Counted from the first letter of the stretch, positions 20,002 to 29,546 are shown. The stretch: DNA of 41,529 nt from an uncultured Pseudocitrobacter sp. (GCA_913778145.1 CAJYVI010000055.1:1-41529); one strand, 5' to 3'. A program made the numbers and translations. Notes: a model not told the origin generated them from the sequence alone.

Positions 20002-22023
20002 TTATTGACCGCGTTTTGCCGCCATCATCGCTTTCAGATTCGCCAGATGGCTCTGCCCTTTCTGCATCCGCTCTTCAGCGCTGACCACTTTACGCTCCTG
20101 CTCCCACTGTAAATCATCCTGCGGAAGCTCCAGTAAAAAGCGGCTTGGCTCCGGGCGCACCAGCTCGCCGTACTGACGGCGCTCTTTGCACAGCGTAAAA
20201 ATCAGTTCCTTTTGTGCACGGGTAATACCCACATAGGCCAGACGGCGCTCTTCATCGACGTTGTCTTCATCGATGCTACTTTGGTGTGGCAATAACCCCT
20301 CTTCCATCCCAACCAGAAACACGTACGGGAATTCCAGGCCTTTTGATGCATGCAGGGTCATCAGTTGTACCTGATCCAGCTCTTCTTCGCTTTCCCCGCG
20401 CTCCATCATATCGCGCAGCGTAAAGCGGGTGACCACCTGCGTCAGAGTCATCGGTTCGTCGATTTCGCTACCTTCCAGCATCTCGGTCATCCAGCCGAAC
20501 AGCGTATTGACGTTTTTCATCCGCATTTCGGCGGCTTTCGGGCTGGCGGAGGTTTCAAACAGCCAGGACTCGTAATCAATGCCGTGGATAAGGTCGCGCA
20601 CCGCCGCGATCGGCTCACGTTCGGATAAGCGCTGCACTTCGCCCAGCCACTGGGTGAAACGGGTGAGAGATTCGTACCCGCGCCCGGTGAGCGTCTGCGT
20701 CAGGCCCATATCAAAACTGGCGGCGAACAGGCTTTTGTTGCGGGTCATCGCCCACTCACCCAGTTTTTGCATCGTCGCCGCGCCGATTTCACGCTTCGGC
20801 GTGTTGACGATACGCAGAAACGCACTATCGTCGTCCGGGTTGGTCAGCACGCGCAGATACGCCAGAAGGTCTTTAATTTCCGGACGCGAGAAAAACGACG
20901 TGCCGCCGGAAATTTTGTACGGAATGCGGTTCTGCATCAGGAATTTTTCGAACACCCGCGACTGATGGTTACCGCGATAAAGGATGGCGTAATCCTTATA
21001 CTGCGTTTTGTTGACGAAGTGATGCGCAATCAGCTCGCCGGTTACGCGTTCGGCTTCATGCTCTTCATTGTTGGCGCTCAGCACTTTGAGCTCTTTCCCG
21101 TAACCCAGCTCAGAGAACAGCCGTTTTTCAAAGACGTGCGGGTTATTGGCAATCAGGATATTCGCCGCTTTCAGAATACGCCCTGAGGAACGGTAGTTTT
21201 GCTCAAGCTTAATCACCTGCAACGCCGGGAAATCCTGACTCAGCAGCACCAGGTTTTGCGGACGCGCGCCGCGCCAGGAGTAAATCGACTGGTCATCGTC
21301 GCCTACCACGGTAAAGCGCGCCCGTTGCCCCACCAGCAGTTTCACCAGCTCATATTGACTGGTGTTGGTATCCTGATATTCATCCACCAGCAAATAACGA
21401 ATCTTGTTCTGCCAGCGCTCGCGCACCTCTTCATTACGTTGCAACAGCAGCGTCGGCAGTAAAATCAGATCATCGAAGTCGAGCACGTTGCACGCTTTCA
21501 TATGCGCGTCGTACAGGCCATAGCAGTGGGCAAAAATACGCTCCCGCTCGCCTTTCGCGCCAGCCGCCGCCTGCGCGGGTGATTTCAGATCGTTTTTCCA
21601 GTTGGAGATCGTCGAGATCAGCTGTTGCAGCTGCACTTTGTCGTCTTCGATCAGCCCCTCGGTCAGATCCTTGAGCAACGCCACCTGATCCGTATCGTCG
21701 AAGAGAGAGAAGTTGGATTTCATTCCCAATGCGGCGTATTCACGCTTGATGATGTCCAGCCCCAGAGTGTGGAACGTCGAGATCATCAAGCCGCGCGCCT
21801 CTTTGCGCCCCAGCGTCTGCGCGACACGCTCTTTCATCTCGCGCGCCGCCTTATTGGTAAAGGTGACCGCGGCGATGTGTCGCGCCTGATAGCCACACTG
21901 GTGGATCAGGTGGGCGATTTTATTGGTGATGACGCGAGTCTTACCGGAACCCGCGCCCGCCAGCACCAGGCAGGGGCCGGTAACGAATTCGACAGCGTGT
22001 TGTTGGCCGGGGTTTAAACGCAT
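20002..22023 (-). CDS. rep: ATP-dependent DNA helicase Rep
   Basis: A 673-residue superfamily 1A 3'-5' helicase that travels with the replisome through DnaB and clears bound proteins ahead of the fork. The motifs are the Q motif [10 protein letters not shown], Walker A AGAGSGKT (22-29), [56 protein letters not shown] and AYVGITRAQ. The C-terminal basic tail ([13 protein letters not shown]) is where Rep contacts DnaB. The ATG at 22023 was chosen because 61 upstream residues in the longer frame are not family sequence and overlap the rep-ppiC intergenic region. Spacer to gppA is the REP pair. Confidence 0.97.
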   Translation of the reverse strand: MRLNPGQQHAVEFVTGPCLVLAGAGSGKTRVITNKIAHLIHQCGYQARHIAAVTFTNKAAREMKERVAQTLGRKEARGLMISTFHTLGLDIIKREYAALGMKSNFSLFDDTDQVALLKDLTEGLIEDDKVQLQQLISTISNWKNDLKSPAQAAAGAKGERERIFAHCYGLYDAHMKACNVLDFDDLILLPTLLLQRNEEVRERWQNKIRYLLVDEYQDTNTSQYELVKLLVGQRARFTVVGDDDQSIYSWRGARPQNLVLLSQDFPALQVIKLEQNYRSSGRILKAANILIANNPHVFEKRLFSELGYGKELKVLSANNEEHEAERVTGELIAHHFVNKTQYKDYAILYRGNHQSRVFEKFLMQNRIPYKISGGTSFFSRPEIKDLLAYLRVLTNPDDDSAFLRIVNTPKREIGAATMQKLGEWAMTRNKSLFAASFDMGLTQTLTGRGYESLTRFTQWLGEVQRLSEREPIAAVRDLIHGIDYESWLFETSASPKAAEMRMKNVNTLFGWMTEMLEGSEIDEPMTLTQVVTRFTLRDMMERGESEEELDQVQLMTLHASKGLEFPYVFLVGMEEGLLPHQSSIDEDNVDEERRLAYVGITRAQKELIFTLCKERRQYGELVRPEPSRFLLELPQDDLQWEQERKVVSAEERMQKGQSHLANLKAMMAAKRGQ

Positions 22024-22135
22024 AGGAGTATTGCTCAATCTTCGAACGGGGGGAGGATTGTAGCAGAAAGTTGCGCTGAGATTTACCCGCCGAATGGTAA
22101 AGTGTTGAACAGTACAACACAATGAGAACCACACC

Positions 22136-22417
22136 ATGGCAAAGAGCGCCGCAGCCCTGCATATCCTGGTCAAAACCGAAAAACTCGCCCTTGAGATCCT
22201 CGCCAAACTGGATCGCGGCGTCAGCTTTGACCATCTGGCAAAACGCTATTCGAGCTGCCCGTCCGGGCGCAACGGCGGCGATTTAGGGGAATTCAAACAG
22301 GGCATGATGGTGAAACCGTTCGATGACGCCGTCTTCAGCTGTCCATTATTGAAACCTTACGGGCCAGTGAAAACCAAATTCGGCTATCACATCATCAAAG
22401 TGTTATATCGCCGATAA
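22136..22417 (+). CDS. Parvulin-type peptidyl-prolyl isomerase, PpiC paralogue
   Basis: A 93-residue single-domain cytoplasmic parvulin, about two thirds identical by eye to the PpiC encoded 50 bases downstream. The residues that line the E. coli Par10 active site are all kept (H9, C41, M58, F62, F82, H85, counting Met). GGDLGEF and [10 protein letters not shown] are family blocks. It has an ATG with weak upstream purines (AATGAGAACCACACC). E. coli K-12 has a single ppiC here, so this is an extra copy. Divergence at 32 of 93 positions argues against a very recent duplication. It is divergent from rep. A 5-base inverted repeat (TGTTG/CAACA, 22103-22119) lies in its leader. Confidence 0.9.
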   Translation: MAKSAAALHILVKTEKLALEILAKLDRGVSFDHLAKRYSSCPSGRNGGDLGEFKQGMMVKPFDDAVFSCPLLKPYGPVKTKFGYHIIKVLYRR

Positions 22418-22421
22418 CGCA

Positions 22422-22430
22422 TGCTAAAAT
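22422..22430 (+). promoter_or_regulatory. Extended -10 upstream of ppiC
   Basis: TGCTAAAAT is a good extended -10 (TGn plus TAAAAT at 22425-22430) in the 49-base gap between the two parvulin genes. No strong -35 is seen at the right spacing. It suggests that the second gene, ppiC, has its own promoter and need not rely on the upstream paralogue. Confidence 0.45.
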
Positions 22431-22445
22431 CGCCAGCCTTACTGA

Positions 22446-22748
<303 letters not shown>

Positions 22749-22750
22749 CG

Positions 22751-22854
22751 CCCTCACCCTAACCCTCTCCCGCAGGGAGAGGGAACGGATGGTGCAAAGA
22801 GTTAAATGTGTGCGGTTTTCTCCCTCTCCCTGTGGGAGAGGGCCGGGGTGAGGG
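22751..22854. repeat. Inverted pair of CCCTCACCC-type intergenic repeats
   Basis: Two copies of a 33-base palindromic unit in opposite orientation: 22751-22783 (CCCTCACCCTAACCCTCTCC... ending GGGAGAGGG) and 22822-22854 (CCCTCTCCC...GGTGAGGG). Each forms a CCCTCTCCC/GGGAGAGGG hairpin. They fill the gap between the convergent ppiC and ilvC genes. Units of this kind are abundant in Enterobacter, Citrobacter and Klebsiella genomes. They probably act as bidirectional mRNA 3'-end hairpins. Confidence 0.8.
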
Positions 22855-22867
22855 CATCAGCGCGCAG

Positions 22868-24343
22868 TTAGCCTGCAACCGCAATACGTTTCATATCCGT
22901 CATATAACCGCGCAGTTTCTTACCTACCTGCTCAATCGCATGGCCACGAATCGCTTCGTTCACATCACGCAGCTGCGCGTTATCAACCGCGCCTTCGGCA
23001 ATCGCTTTACCCAGGTCGCCCGGCTGAATTTCCGTCATGAACGATTTCAGCAGAGGCACACAAGCGTAAGAGAACAGGTAGTTACCGTACTCGGCGGTAT
23101 CAGAGATAACCACGTTCATTTCATACAGACGCTTACGGGCAATGGTGTTGGCAATCAGCGGCAGCTCGTGCAATGACTCATAATAAGCAGACTCTTCAAT
23201 GATGCCGGAATCAACCATGGTTTCGAACGCCAGTTCAACGCCTGCTTTCACCATTGCGATCATCAGTACGCCTTTATCGAAGTACTCCTGCTCGCCGATT
23301 TTGCCTTCATACTGCGGCGCGGTTTCGAACGCGGTTTTACCCGTCTCTTCACGCCAAGTCAGCAGTTTCTTATCGTCGTTGGCCCAGTCAGCCATCATGC
23401 CGGAGGAGAATTCGCCGGAGATGATATCGTCCATATGTTTCTGGAACAGCGGTGCCATAATCTCTTTCAGTTGTTCTGACAGCGCGTAAGCGCGCAGTTT
23501 CGCCGGGTTAGAGAGACGGTCCATCATCAGGGTGATACCGCCCTGTTTCAGCGCTTCGGTGATGGTTTCCCAGCCGAACTGAATCAGTTTTTCCGCATAT
23601 GCCGGATCGGTGCCTTCTTCCACCAGCTTGTCGAAGCACAGCAGAGAGCCAGCCTGCAACATACCGCACAGAATGGTTTGCTCACCCATCAGGTCAGATT
23701 TCACTTCCGCAACGAAGGACGATTCCAGCACGCCGGCACGGTGACCACCGGTTGCTGCCGCCCAGGCTTTAGCGATCGCCATACCTTCGCCTTTCGGATC
23801 GTTTTCCGGGTGAACGGCAATCAGCGTCGGTACACCGAATCCACGTTTGTACTCTTCACGTACTTCGGTGCCAGGGCATTTCGGCGCAACCATTACTACG
23901 GTGATGTCTTTACGGATCTGCTCGCCCACTTCGACGATGTTGAAACCGTGCGAATAACCCAGCGCCGCGCCATCTTTCATCAGCGGCTGAACAGAGCGCA
24001 CTACGTCGGAGTGCTGCTTGTCCGGCGTCAGGTTAACCACCAGATCCGCCTGCGGGATCAGTTCTTCGTAAGTACCAACTTTAAAGCCGTTTTCGGTCGC
24101 TTTACGCCAGGACGCGCGCTTCTCGGCAATCGCTTCTTTACGCAGCGCGTAGGAGATATCCAGACCAGAATCACGCATGTTCAGGCCCTGGTTCAGACCT
24201 TGTGCGCCACAGCCGACGATGACCACTTTTTTACCCTGAAGGTAGCTCGCGCCATCGGCGAATTCGTCGCGGCCCATAAAGCGACATTTGCCCAGCTGTG
24301 CCAGTTGCTGGCGCAGGTTCAGTGTATTGAAGTAGTTAGCCAT
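22868..24343 (-). CDS. ilvC: Ketol-acid reductoisomerase (NADP+)
   Basis: A 491-residue class II (long-form) enzyme that isomerises and reduces acetolactate and acetohydroxybutyrate in isoleucine and valine synthesis. The N-terminal Rossmann domain has GCGAQG (44-49) and R68/R76 in the loop that selects NADPH. The duplicated C-terminal knot domain supplies Mg-binding acids ([11 protein letters not shown] and later [10 protein letters not shown]). The ATG at 24343 gives the standard length; the 45 upstream residues in the longer frame read through the control region. It is transcribed divergently from ilvY and induced by its own substrates through IlvY in E. coli. Confidence 0.97.
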   Translation of the reverse strand: MANYFNTLNLRQQLAQLGKCRFMGRDEFADGASYLQGKKVVIVGCGAQGLNQGLNMRDSGLDISYALRKEAIAEKRASWRKATENGFKVGTYEELIPQADLVVNLTPDKQHSDVVRSVQPLMKDGAALGYSHGFNIVEVGEQIRKDITVVMVAPKCPGTEVREEYKRGFGVPTLIAVHPENDPKGEGMAIAKAWAAATGGHRAGVLESSFVAEVKSDLMGEQTILCGMLQAGSLLCFDKLVEEGTDPAYAEKLIQFGWETITEALKQGGITLMMDRLSNPAKLRAYALSEQLKEIMAPLFQKHMDDIISGEFSSGMMADWANDDKKLLTWREETGKTAFETAPQYEGKIGEQEYFDKGVLMIAMVKAGVELAFETMVDSGIIEESAYYESLHELPLIANTIARKRLYEMNVVISDTAEYGNYLFSYACVPLLKSFMTEIQPGDLGKAIAEGAVDNAQLRDVNEAIRGHAIEQVGKKLRGYMTDMKRIAVAG

Positions 24344-24454
24344 GGTGATTCCTCGTGATGTTGTGCTTCTTATTGTTCGGTTCGCGTTTGCGAGATTGAA
24401 TTCACTATATGACAGGAAATTTATTGCGGAAATTGATATATTCACAACGTCACA

Positions 24455-24469
24455 TTGCAATTTCTGCAA
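24455..24469. promoter_or_regulatory. IlvY operator in the ilvC-ilvY divergent region
   Basis: TTGCAATTTCTGCAA is a perfect 5-base inverted repeat (TTGCA-N5-TGCAA) of the T-N11-A type bound by LysR-family activators. It lies 24 bases before the ilvY GTG. A looser TTGCGGAAATTGA-like site at about 24424-24436 may be the second operator nearer ilvC. On the ilvC side the candidate -10 is TATAGT with a poor -35, as expected of an activator-dependent promoter. Confidence 0.65.
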
Positions 24470-24492
24470 CGTCAACATTGAGGGCTGCGCCT

Positions 24493-25395
24493 GTGGATTT
24501 ACGCGATCTGAAAACCTTCCTGCATCTGGCGGAAAGCCGCCATTTTGGCCGCAGCGCGCGGGCGATGCACGTTAGCCCGTCCACGCTCTCACGCCAGATT
24601 CAGCGCCTGGAAGAAGATCTCGGCCAGGCATTATTTGTGCGCGATAACCGGACGGTGACGCTGACCGAAGCGGGCGAAGAACTGCGTATTTTCGCCCAGC
24701 AAACGCTGTTGCAGTATCAGCAGCTGCGCCACACCATCGACCAGCAAGGGCCGTCGCTCTCTGGCGAGTTACATATTTTCTGCTCGGTGACTGCCGCTTA
24801 CAGCCATCTGCCGCCGATTCTTGACAGATTCCGCGCGGAACATCCGTCGGTGGAGATCAAACTCACCACAGGTGATGCGGCGGATGCAATGGAAAAGGTG
24901 GTGACGGGGGAAGCGGATTTGGCGATTGCCGGGAAGCCCGAGACTCTGCCAGGTGCGGTGGCGTTTTCGATGCTGGAGAATCTGGCGGTGGTGCTGATCG
25001 CACCCGCGCTACCCTGCCCGGTGCGTAATCAGGTATCTGTCGAAAAGCCCGACTGGTCAACGGTGCCGTTTATTATGGCCGATCAGGGGCCGGTGCGTCG
25101 CCGCATTGAGCTGTGGTTCCGACGCAATAAAATCAGCAACCCGCTGATTTACGCCACGGTTGGCGGACATGAAGCGATGGTTTCGATGGTGGCGCTCGGC
25201 TGTGGCGTGGCGCTGTTGCCGGAAGTGGTGCTGGAAAACAGCCCGGAACCGGTGCGTAACCGCGTGATGATACTAGAGCGAAGCGATGAGAAAACGCCGT
25301 TTGAGCTGGGCGTGTGTGCGCAGAAAAAGCGGCTGCATGAGCCGCTGATTGAGGCGTTCTGGAAGATTTTGCTGGAGCGCAAAATCACTGAGTAA
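24493..25395 (+). CDS. ilvY: LysR-type transcriptional activator IlvY
   Basis: A 300-residue LysR regulator that activates ilvC in response to acetolactate or acetohydroxybutyrate and represses itself. The winged helix-turn-helix spans about residues 1-60 ([20 protein letters not shown] then [18 protein letters not shown]). The effector domain includes the [21 protein letters not shown] block. The start is GTG at 24493, giving the (V/M)DLRDLKTF N-terminus; the longer ATG frame would run through the operator. The C-terminus (ILLERKITE) is a little longer than in E. coli. An intrinsic terminator follows at 25462. Confidence 0.96.
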   Translation: MDLRDLKTFLHLAESRHFGRSARAMHVSPSTLSRQIQRLEEDLGQALFVRDNRTVTLTEAGEELRIFAQQTLLQYQQLRHTIDQQGPSLSGELHIFCSVTAAYSHLPPILDRFRAEHPSVEIKLTTGDAADAMEKVVTGEADLAIAGKPETLPGAVAFSMLENLAVVLIAPALPCPVRNQVSVEKPDWSTVPFIMADQGPVRRRIELWFRRNKISNPLIYATVGGHEAMVSMVALGCGVALLPEVVLENSPEPVRNRVMILERSDEKTPFELGVCAQKKRLHEPLIEAFWKILLERKITE

Positions 25396-25461
25396 CATCA
25401 ACACCAGACCTAAAATCAGAAATTGAATTCGATGTGGTAGCAAAAACAGAAGTCTTACAAA

Positions 25462-25489
25462 GGCCTGGCTGAAAAGTCAGGTCTTTTTC
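25462..25489 (+). terminator. Intrinsic terminator after ilvY
   Basis: The stem GGCCTGGCT/AGTCAGGTC (with G-T pairs) around a GAAA loop is followed by TTTTTCT. It lies 66 bases past the ilvY stop. It separates ilvY from the accessory operon downstream, so that operon should need its own promoter. Confidence 0.8.
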
Positions 25490-25832
25490 TAATAAAGTCA
25501 GTATAATGAAAGGAGTGTTTGCTCCGCTCAAAGAATTATCCCTTCAGCAATCTCATCGTGAAATATATCTACTGATAATGCCTACACCTATAGAGCAGAA
25601 ATTACATCATAAATATCAATAACTAGACTACAAACCATAATATTTACAACCATATGAAATATGTGGACTTAATAATTACATCTCCTGTAAGATCACATCC
25701 AACTTTTTAAATACACTCCATTAAAAGTTAGATAAAGGTAATAATAAACATTATTTATATAATACCATTTATTTATCCTTCAGATAAATGATTCACAATA
25801 TGAATTAATATAAATAATCCAGTTAAGGAGTG

Positions 25833-25910
25833 ATGGTCTGTTCCAACCGGCATCACTGTAGAAGTCAGTTTGACTATGGGTACAGACTACATTGGCGGAT
25901 GTCAAAATAG
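25833..25910 (+). CDS. Possible 25-residue small ORF in the island leader
   Basis: An ATG at 25833 opens 25 codons (MVCSNRHHCRSQ...WRMSK) ending in TAG. A strong anti-SD match, TAAGGAGTGA, overlaps the start. Its spacing to the ATG is too short (two bases) for normal initiation, which weakens the case. The peptide is rich in His, Arg and Tyr and resembles nothing I recognise with confidence. It may be a leader peptide, a fragment of an old mobile element, or chance. Confidence 0.15.
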   Translation: MVCSNRHHCRSQFDYGYRLHWRMSK

Positions 25911-25934
25911 CCCTTCACTCTGATACAAACTGAC
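25864..25934. repeat. 9-base perfect inverted repeat, 71-base span
   Basis: GTCAGTTTG (25864-25872) and CAAACTGAC (25926-25934) are perfect inverted repeats enclosing 53 bases. They sit upstream of the first island gene. They could be the ends of a degenerate insertion element, an operator pair, or an mRNA leader structure. No transposase or target duplication is visible. Confidence 0.45.
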
Positions 25935-25994
25935 AAATAAAACAGCCCATTAGGATGGGTTCTTAATTCTGCTCATGGATCGGGGCTTAATATT

Positions 25995-27284
25995 ATGCAC
26001 CCAACGAACTTATGCCAATTTGATCATTCAGAAAATTTATTAAATTCAAATCACTATATTCCTCAACAGATTGAAGTTTCCCCGCCAGAAACGGCTACGG
26101 GGGGCCATCCCCCTCTTGTTTCGGCAATCATTCCATGCCTGAATGAAGAACTAACGCTTGCCATCTGTATTAATAAAGTAATAGAAGCCTTTACCCGTCG
26201 GGGTATTCAAGGTGAAGTGATCATTGGTGATAATGGTTCAACGGACAAATCCGTTAAGATTGCGAAATCGCTGGGCGCCCGAGTGATTCACCAGCCAGTT
26301 AAAGGTTATGGTGCAGCAATAAGCGCGGCTGCTCACGCAGCGAAAGGAAAATATCTGATTATGGCTGATGCCGATGACTCCTATGACTGGAGCCAAATCG
26401 ATATTTTCATTGATGCACTGGAAAGCGGCGCGGACTTTGTGATGGGTAATCGATTTGCCGGAGGAATAGAACCAGGAGCCATGCCCCCTCTGCATCGCTA
26501 TTTAGGTAATCCACTGCTTTCCGGCATTGCCCGAATGCTTTACCACTCGCCCATTCGCGACTTTCACTGTGGGATGCGGGCTTTTACCCGCGAAGCATTC
26601 CAGAAGATGTCCACCCGCTCTACCGGTATGGAATTTGCTTCGGAGATGATTATTAACGCGCATCGTGCAGGGCTAATCATTCATGAAGTGCCGATCAAGC
26701 TTTATCCAGATAAACGCAATCGTCCTCCACATCTACGCTCATTTCGCGATGGCTGGCGACATCTACGTCTTCTCATTGCCCATGCGCCTGACAGGCTATA
26801 TTTGATCCCTGGTTTTACGCTGCTACTACTCGGCGCTATTGGTCTTGCGTTGCTAGCCGCTGGCCCCATTGAAATCAACGGTCATTATTTTGGCGTCCAT
26901 TTCGTTGCTCTGGCGACGATGTCGACACTTATTGGCCTAATCGCCATCCTGCTAGGCGTTTTAGCCAAAGTCGCGATTGCGATTTATCATCCTGGCACGA
27001 AAAGCGGGCTTATTACGTGGCTAATGCGCTCGCATCCCCTGGAATGGCTGGTATTTTGTGGTGCTGGTCTAGCCATAGCAGCTTTTTGTGCCGACCTCCT
27101 TCTGGCCTTTCGATGGATATTTACCAACGATTCAATGGAGCAATCGGTACACGTTGTTTTTGTTATTAGTACAGCCTGCATCGCGGGCGTGCTGATGGTT
27201 TTGACGGGATTCGTACTGCAACTCTTGCTCGACAGCCTGAGCCGGCAAGATTCCGAAACATCATCACAAGGACCTGTAGCATGA
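25995..27284 (+). CDS. GT2 (DPM1/GtrB-like) glycosyltransferase with C-terminal membrane domain
   Basis: A 429-residue protein. Residues 1-39 form an unusual extension. Residues 40-260 are a GT-A fold GT2 domain of the dolichyl/undecaprenyl-phosphate sugar synthase type: SAIIPCLNEE (43-52), DNGSTD (79-84), the metal-binding DAD (125-127), GNRF (151-154) and DFHCGMRAF (189-197). About four hydrophobic helices follow (271-290, 303-333, 350-373, 386-412), more than the two in typical GtrB. By family it should load a sugar from a nucleotide donor onto undecaprenyl phosphate at the inner membrane. The sugar and final acceptor are unknown. It is the first gene of a five-gene operon; its stop overlaps the next ATG (ATGA). 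The next in-frame Met is residue 123, so the start must be at or near here. Confidence 0.85.
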   Translation: MHPTNLCQFDHSENLLNSNHYIPQQIEVSPPETATGGHPPLVSAIIPCLNEELTLAICINKVIEAFTRRGIQGEVIIGDNGSTDKSVKIAKSLGARVIHQPVKGYGAAISAAAHAAKGKYLIMADADDSYDWSQIDIFIDALESGADFVMGNRFAGGIEPGAMPPLHRYLGNPLLSGIARMLYHSPIRDFHCGMRAFTREAFQKMSTRSTGMEFASEMIINAHRAGLIIHEVPIKLYPDKRNRPPHLRSFRDGWRHLRLLIAHAPDRLYLIPGFTLLLLGAIGLALLAAGPIEINGHYFGVHFVALATMSTLIGLIAILLGVLAKVAIAIYHPGTKSGLITWLMRSHPLEWLVFCGAGLAIAAFCADLLLAFRWIFTNDSMEQSVHVVFVISTACIAGVLMVLTGFVLQLLLDSLSRQDSETSSQGPVA

Positions 27285-27970
27285 AAAGAGACAGAGCCAT
27301 CCCTCGCATTTGGCAAACTGACTGGCTGCTATTACGGGCACTGGTGCGAAGTTTGCGTAATCAAGCAGAACATCACATTCCGCCAGAGACATTTATGCTC
27401 GACTTTGGCTGTGGCGATTCTCCTTACGCCGAGATGATGCGCCAGCTAAATATTAACTACTGCGGCGCGGATCTTGATGACAACGGCACAATCAAGATTG
27501 ACCAGCAGGGACGCGTTCCTTTGGATGATGGCGTCGCCGGAGCCGTACTTTCCATACAGGTACTGGAACACGTCAGGGATCTTGATGCCTATTGTGCCGA
27601 AATTAGGCGCCTATTGAGCGATGATGGCCTCTTACTACTCTCCACACACGGAACCTGGCTCTATCATCCTCACCCTGAAGATCATCGCCGCTGGACGCGC
27701 ACCGGCCTCATCGCCGATCTAACCGATCGCGGATTTGTGGTAGACGAAGTCGAAGCGTTGATAGGGCCGTTAGCCACCACCACCATTATTCGCCTGACAG
27801 GGTTTGCTTTTTTCCTACGCCGAATACCAATTATTGGTGGCATTATTGCCTCAGGTTTAGCTGTCATTATGAATCTGCGGGCAATGTTTGAAGATTACGT
27901 TACCCCAGCGCAAATCCGCGATGATAACGCCTGTGTCTTTTTGCTTCGTGCGCGAAAGGCGCCCCGATGA
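27281..27970 (+). CDS. Class I SAM-dependent methyltransferase
   Basis: A 229-residue protein with a Methyltransf_11-like Rossmann fold. Motif I is LDFGCGDSPY (40-49), the acidic end of strand 2 is D64 (GADLDD), and VLEHVRD (94-100) is the usual post-II motif. HPHPEDHRRWT (130-140) is a block seen in many small-molecule and sugar methyltransferases. A hydrophobic segment near 183-198 could be a membrane contact. It has 4-base overlaps with the genes on both sides. From context it probably methylates the sugar made by this operon, or its lipid-linked form. This is inferred from neighbours, not from substrate motifs. Confidence 0.8.
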   Translation: MKRDRAIPRIWQTDWLLLRALVRSLRNQAEHHIPPETFMLDFGCGDSPYAEMMRQLNINYCGADLDDNGTIKIDQQGRVPLDDGVAGAVLSIQVLEHVRDLDAYCAEIRRLLSDDGLLLLSTHGTWLYHPHPEDHRRWTRTGLIADLTDRGFVVDEVEALIGPLATTTIIRLTGFAFFLRRIPIIGGIIASGLAVIMNLRAMFEDYVTPAQIRDDNACVFLLRARKAPR

Positions 27971-28359
27971 AATTTCGCACCTCTTTTGCCTATATCTGCG
28001 TTTCTGCCATCTGTTTCTTTGGACATAATGCCATTATGATTTTGGCGGAAAGCTTATGCGCTGCGCTCTGGTTAGCCATCCTGATATCGTTCGCCATCAT
28101 TGCGTCTATCGGCTACATATTGCACAGTCTGTTCACGTTTAAGCAGCCCCTGTCATTTCTTACCTTTGGCCGTTATACGGTCAGTATGCTGCTGAATATT
28201 CCACTTTCCTTTGTGACCACCTGGTTTTGGTATACCTGGCTGGGATTACCCATGCCTGCTGCCGCGCCGCTTGCGTCAATCTGCATGATCATCCTGAATT
28301 TTCTGCTTAGCCGCTGGGCTATTCGCGCGTCAAACAGCAATAAGGCCGTACACTCATGA
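27967..28359 (+). CDS. GtrA-family membrane protein, putative polyprenyl-phosphate-sugar flippase
   Basis: A 130-residue protein made almost wholly of four hydrophobic helices (about 8-28, 34-54, 68-88, 96-116) with the SRWAI block after TM4, as in the GtrA/DPMS-associated family. GtrA of serotype-converting phages is thought to move undecaprenyl-phosphate-glucose to the periplasmic face. The pairing with a GtrB-like GT2 and a GT-C protein in one operon supports that role here. It is translationally coupled to both neighbours by ATGA overlaps. It lacks an early charged N-terminal cap, but the length is normal for the family. Confidence 0.8.
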   Translation: MKFRTSFAYICVSAICFFGHNAIMILAESLCAALWLAILISFAIIASIGYILHSLFTFKQPLSFLTFGRYTVSMLLNIPLSFVTTWFWYTWLGLPMPAAAPLASICMIILNFLLSRWAIRASNSNKAVHS

Positions 28360-29546
28360 TTGTCGAGCCTATAAATCGGCTGTATTTACAGAATATTTTA
28401 ACGATTAGCCATTTCTACGAGACGCACGGTGGTGGCATTGAACGTGTTGCCGGGCATTTGTGCCGCCAGTTCGCCCGTCAGAGAGTAACACCGTATTGGG
28501 CCGCCAGCGCCAGCGATGCTTTACCCGAAGATGACCTGAAAACAATAGCACTGCGCTGTATCGACCCGCTGGAAAAACTCACCGGTCTTCCAATGCCTTT
28601 GCCTGGCCCGGGAGCGATAGTCGCTTTAAAAAACGCAGTACGGCGTAGCGACGCAGTAGTGATTCACGATGCACTCTACGTCACATCGATCCTTGGCATG
28701 ATAATGGCGAAACTTCACAGGAAGCCCGTAATTCTTATTCAACATATCGCCGCCATTCCGTTCAGATCAACCCTGCTGCGCCTGCTTATGCATCTGGCTA
28801 ATTCATTCGTTACGCGCCCTATGCTATGGGCCGCGGATGCCCGGGTGTTTATTAGCGATACGGTCCGTCAGGACCTGCTTGGCAACCCTGCGCGCCATCC
28901 ATATAAATTACTGTTTAACGGAGTGGATAGCGCCATTTTTTATCCCCCAGCGCATTCAGAGAACAGACAGAACCTGCAGGCACAATACCATCTTCCTCCC
29001 GGCACCCGGTGCATACTTTTTGTGGGTCGCTACGTTGAAAAGAAAGGATTGTCGGTACTACGCGCCCTGGCGGCGACCAGACCTGACTGCCAGTTCTTAC
29101 TGGCCGGAAGCGGCCCACTTCGCCCCGCAGAATGGGGATTGAGTAATGTTCATGATCTTGGCGTCCAGACCCCTGTGGCACTGGCGGAACTTTACCGCTG
29201 TGCCGACTTGCTGTTGTTGCCTGCCGTCGGAGAAGGCTATCCCCTGGTTATCCAGGAAGCAATGGCCTGTGGATTACCGGTGATCTGCGGCACCCCGTCA
29301 CATAGAGCAGATCCCAACGCGGTAAATTGGTTATATGGCGTGAACATAGACCTCAACGACCCACAACACTCAGCACAGCGTTGCTCTGTCGCAATAGATA
29401 AATATGTACTGCCCCCTCACGAACGTGAAGCGATGATTTGTTATGCCAAAGAGCACTATAGCTGGCAAACAATGGCGCAGGAAATTCTGAAGTTGGCACA
29501 AAGCGCGAAAGACAGAAAAACCAATGGCGAAGCCGGAAGAAAATAA
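28356..29546 (+). CDS. GT4-family glycosyltransferase
   Basis: A 396-residue GT-B fold retaining glycosyltransferase. The N-domain has the glycine loop THGGGIERVAGHL (23-35). The C-domain has NGVDSAIFYP (188-197), VGRYVEKKG (223-231) and the EX7E motif from E293 to E301 (GEGYPLVIQEAMACGLPV), where a nucleotide sugar binds. It has no membrane helix and should act in the cytoplasm. In a plain gtr cassette there is no GT4 enzyme, so this gene suggests an additional sugar or a longer lipid-linked glycan. It overlaps the gtrA-like gene by four bases. Donor and acceptor are unknown. Confidence 0.85.
   Translation: MIVEPINRLYLQNILTISHFYETHGGGIERVAGHLCRQFARQRVTPYWAASASDALPEDDLKTIALRCIDPLEKLTGLPMPLPGPGAIVALKNAVRRSDAVVIHDALYVTSILGMIMAKLHRKPVILIQHIAAIPFRSTLLRLLMHLANSFVTRPMLWAADARVFISDTVRQDLLGNPARHPYKLLFNGVDSAIFYPPAHSENRQNLQAQYHLPPGTRCILFVGRYVEKKGLSVLRALAATRPDCQFLLAGSGPLRPAEWGLSNVHDLGVQTPVALAELYRCADLLLLPAVGEGYPLVIQEAMACGLPVICGTPSHRADPNAVNWLYGVNIDLNDPQHSAQRCSVAIDKYVLPPHEREAMICYAKEHYSWQTMAQEILKLAQSAKDRKTNGEAGRK

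Larger units (their letters stand above)
25490..25994. other. AT-rich upstream region of the accessory glycan operon
   Basis: About 500 bases with no long ORF. They are strongly AT-rich from about 25590 to 25820, unlike the flanking core genes. Several -10-like hexamers (TATAAT at 25502-25507 and near 25768) lack a convincing partner, so no promoter is assigned. The right end holds a 9-base inverted repeat (25864-25934), a small 7-base hairpin (AGCCCAT/ATGGGTT, 25944-25961) and a possible 25-codon ORF. AT-rich leaders like this are typical H-NS targets on acquired surface-glycan loci, but that is inference. No ops/JUMPstart element was found. Confidence 0.6.

Noticed and set aside
22103..22119. 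TGTTG-N7-CAACA palindrome in the rep-ppiC-paralogue gap as an operator
   Set aside because: A 5-base arm is too short to be convincing by itself and no regulator is nearby. It is noted only in the gene entry.
25490..25994. CRISPR array, attachment site or integrase remnant at the island's left edge
   Set aside because: No regularly spaced repeats, no tRNA gene fragment and no recombinase-like frame were found in the AT-rich segment.
25955..25995. ops/JUMPstart element controlling the glycan operon through RfaH
   Set aside because: The GGCGGTAGCG core was looked for upstream of the first gene and not found. GGCGGATG at about 25894 is only a partial match.
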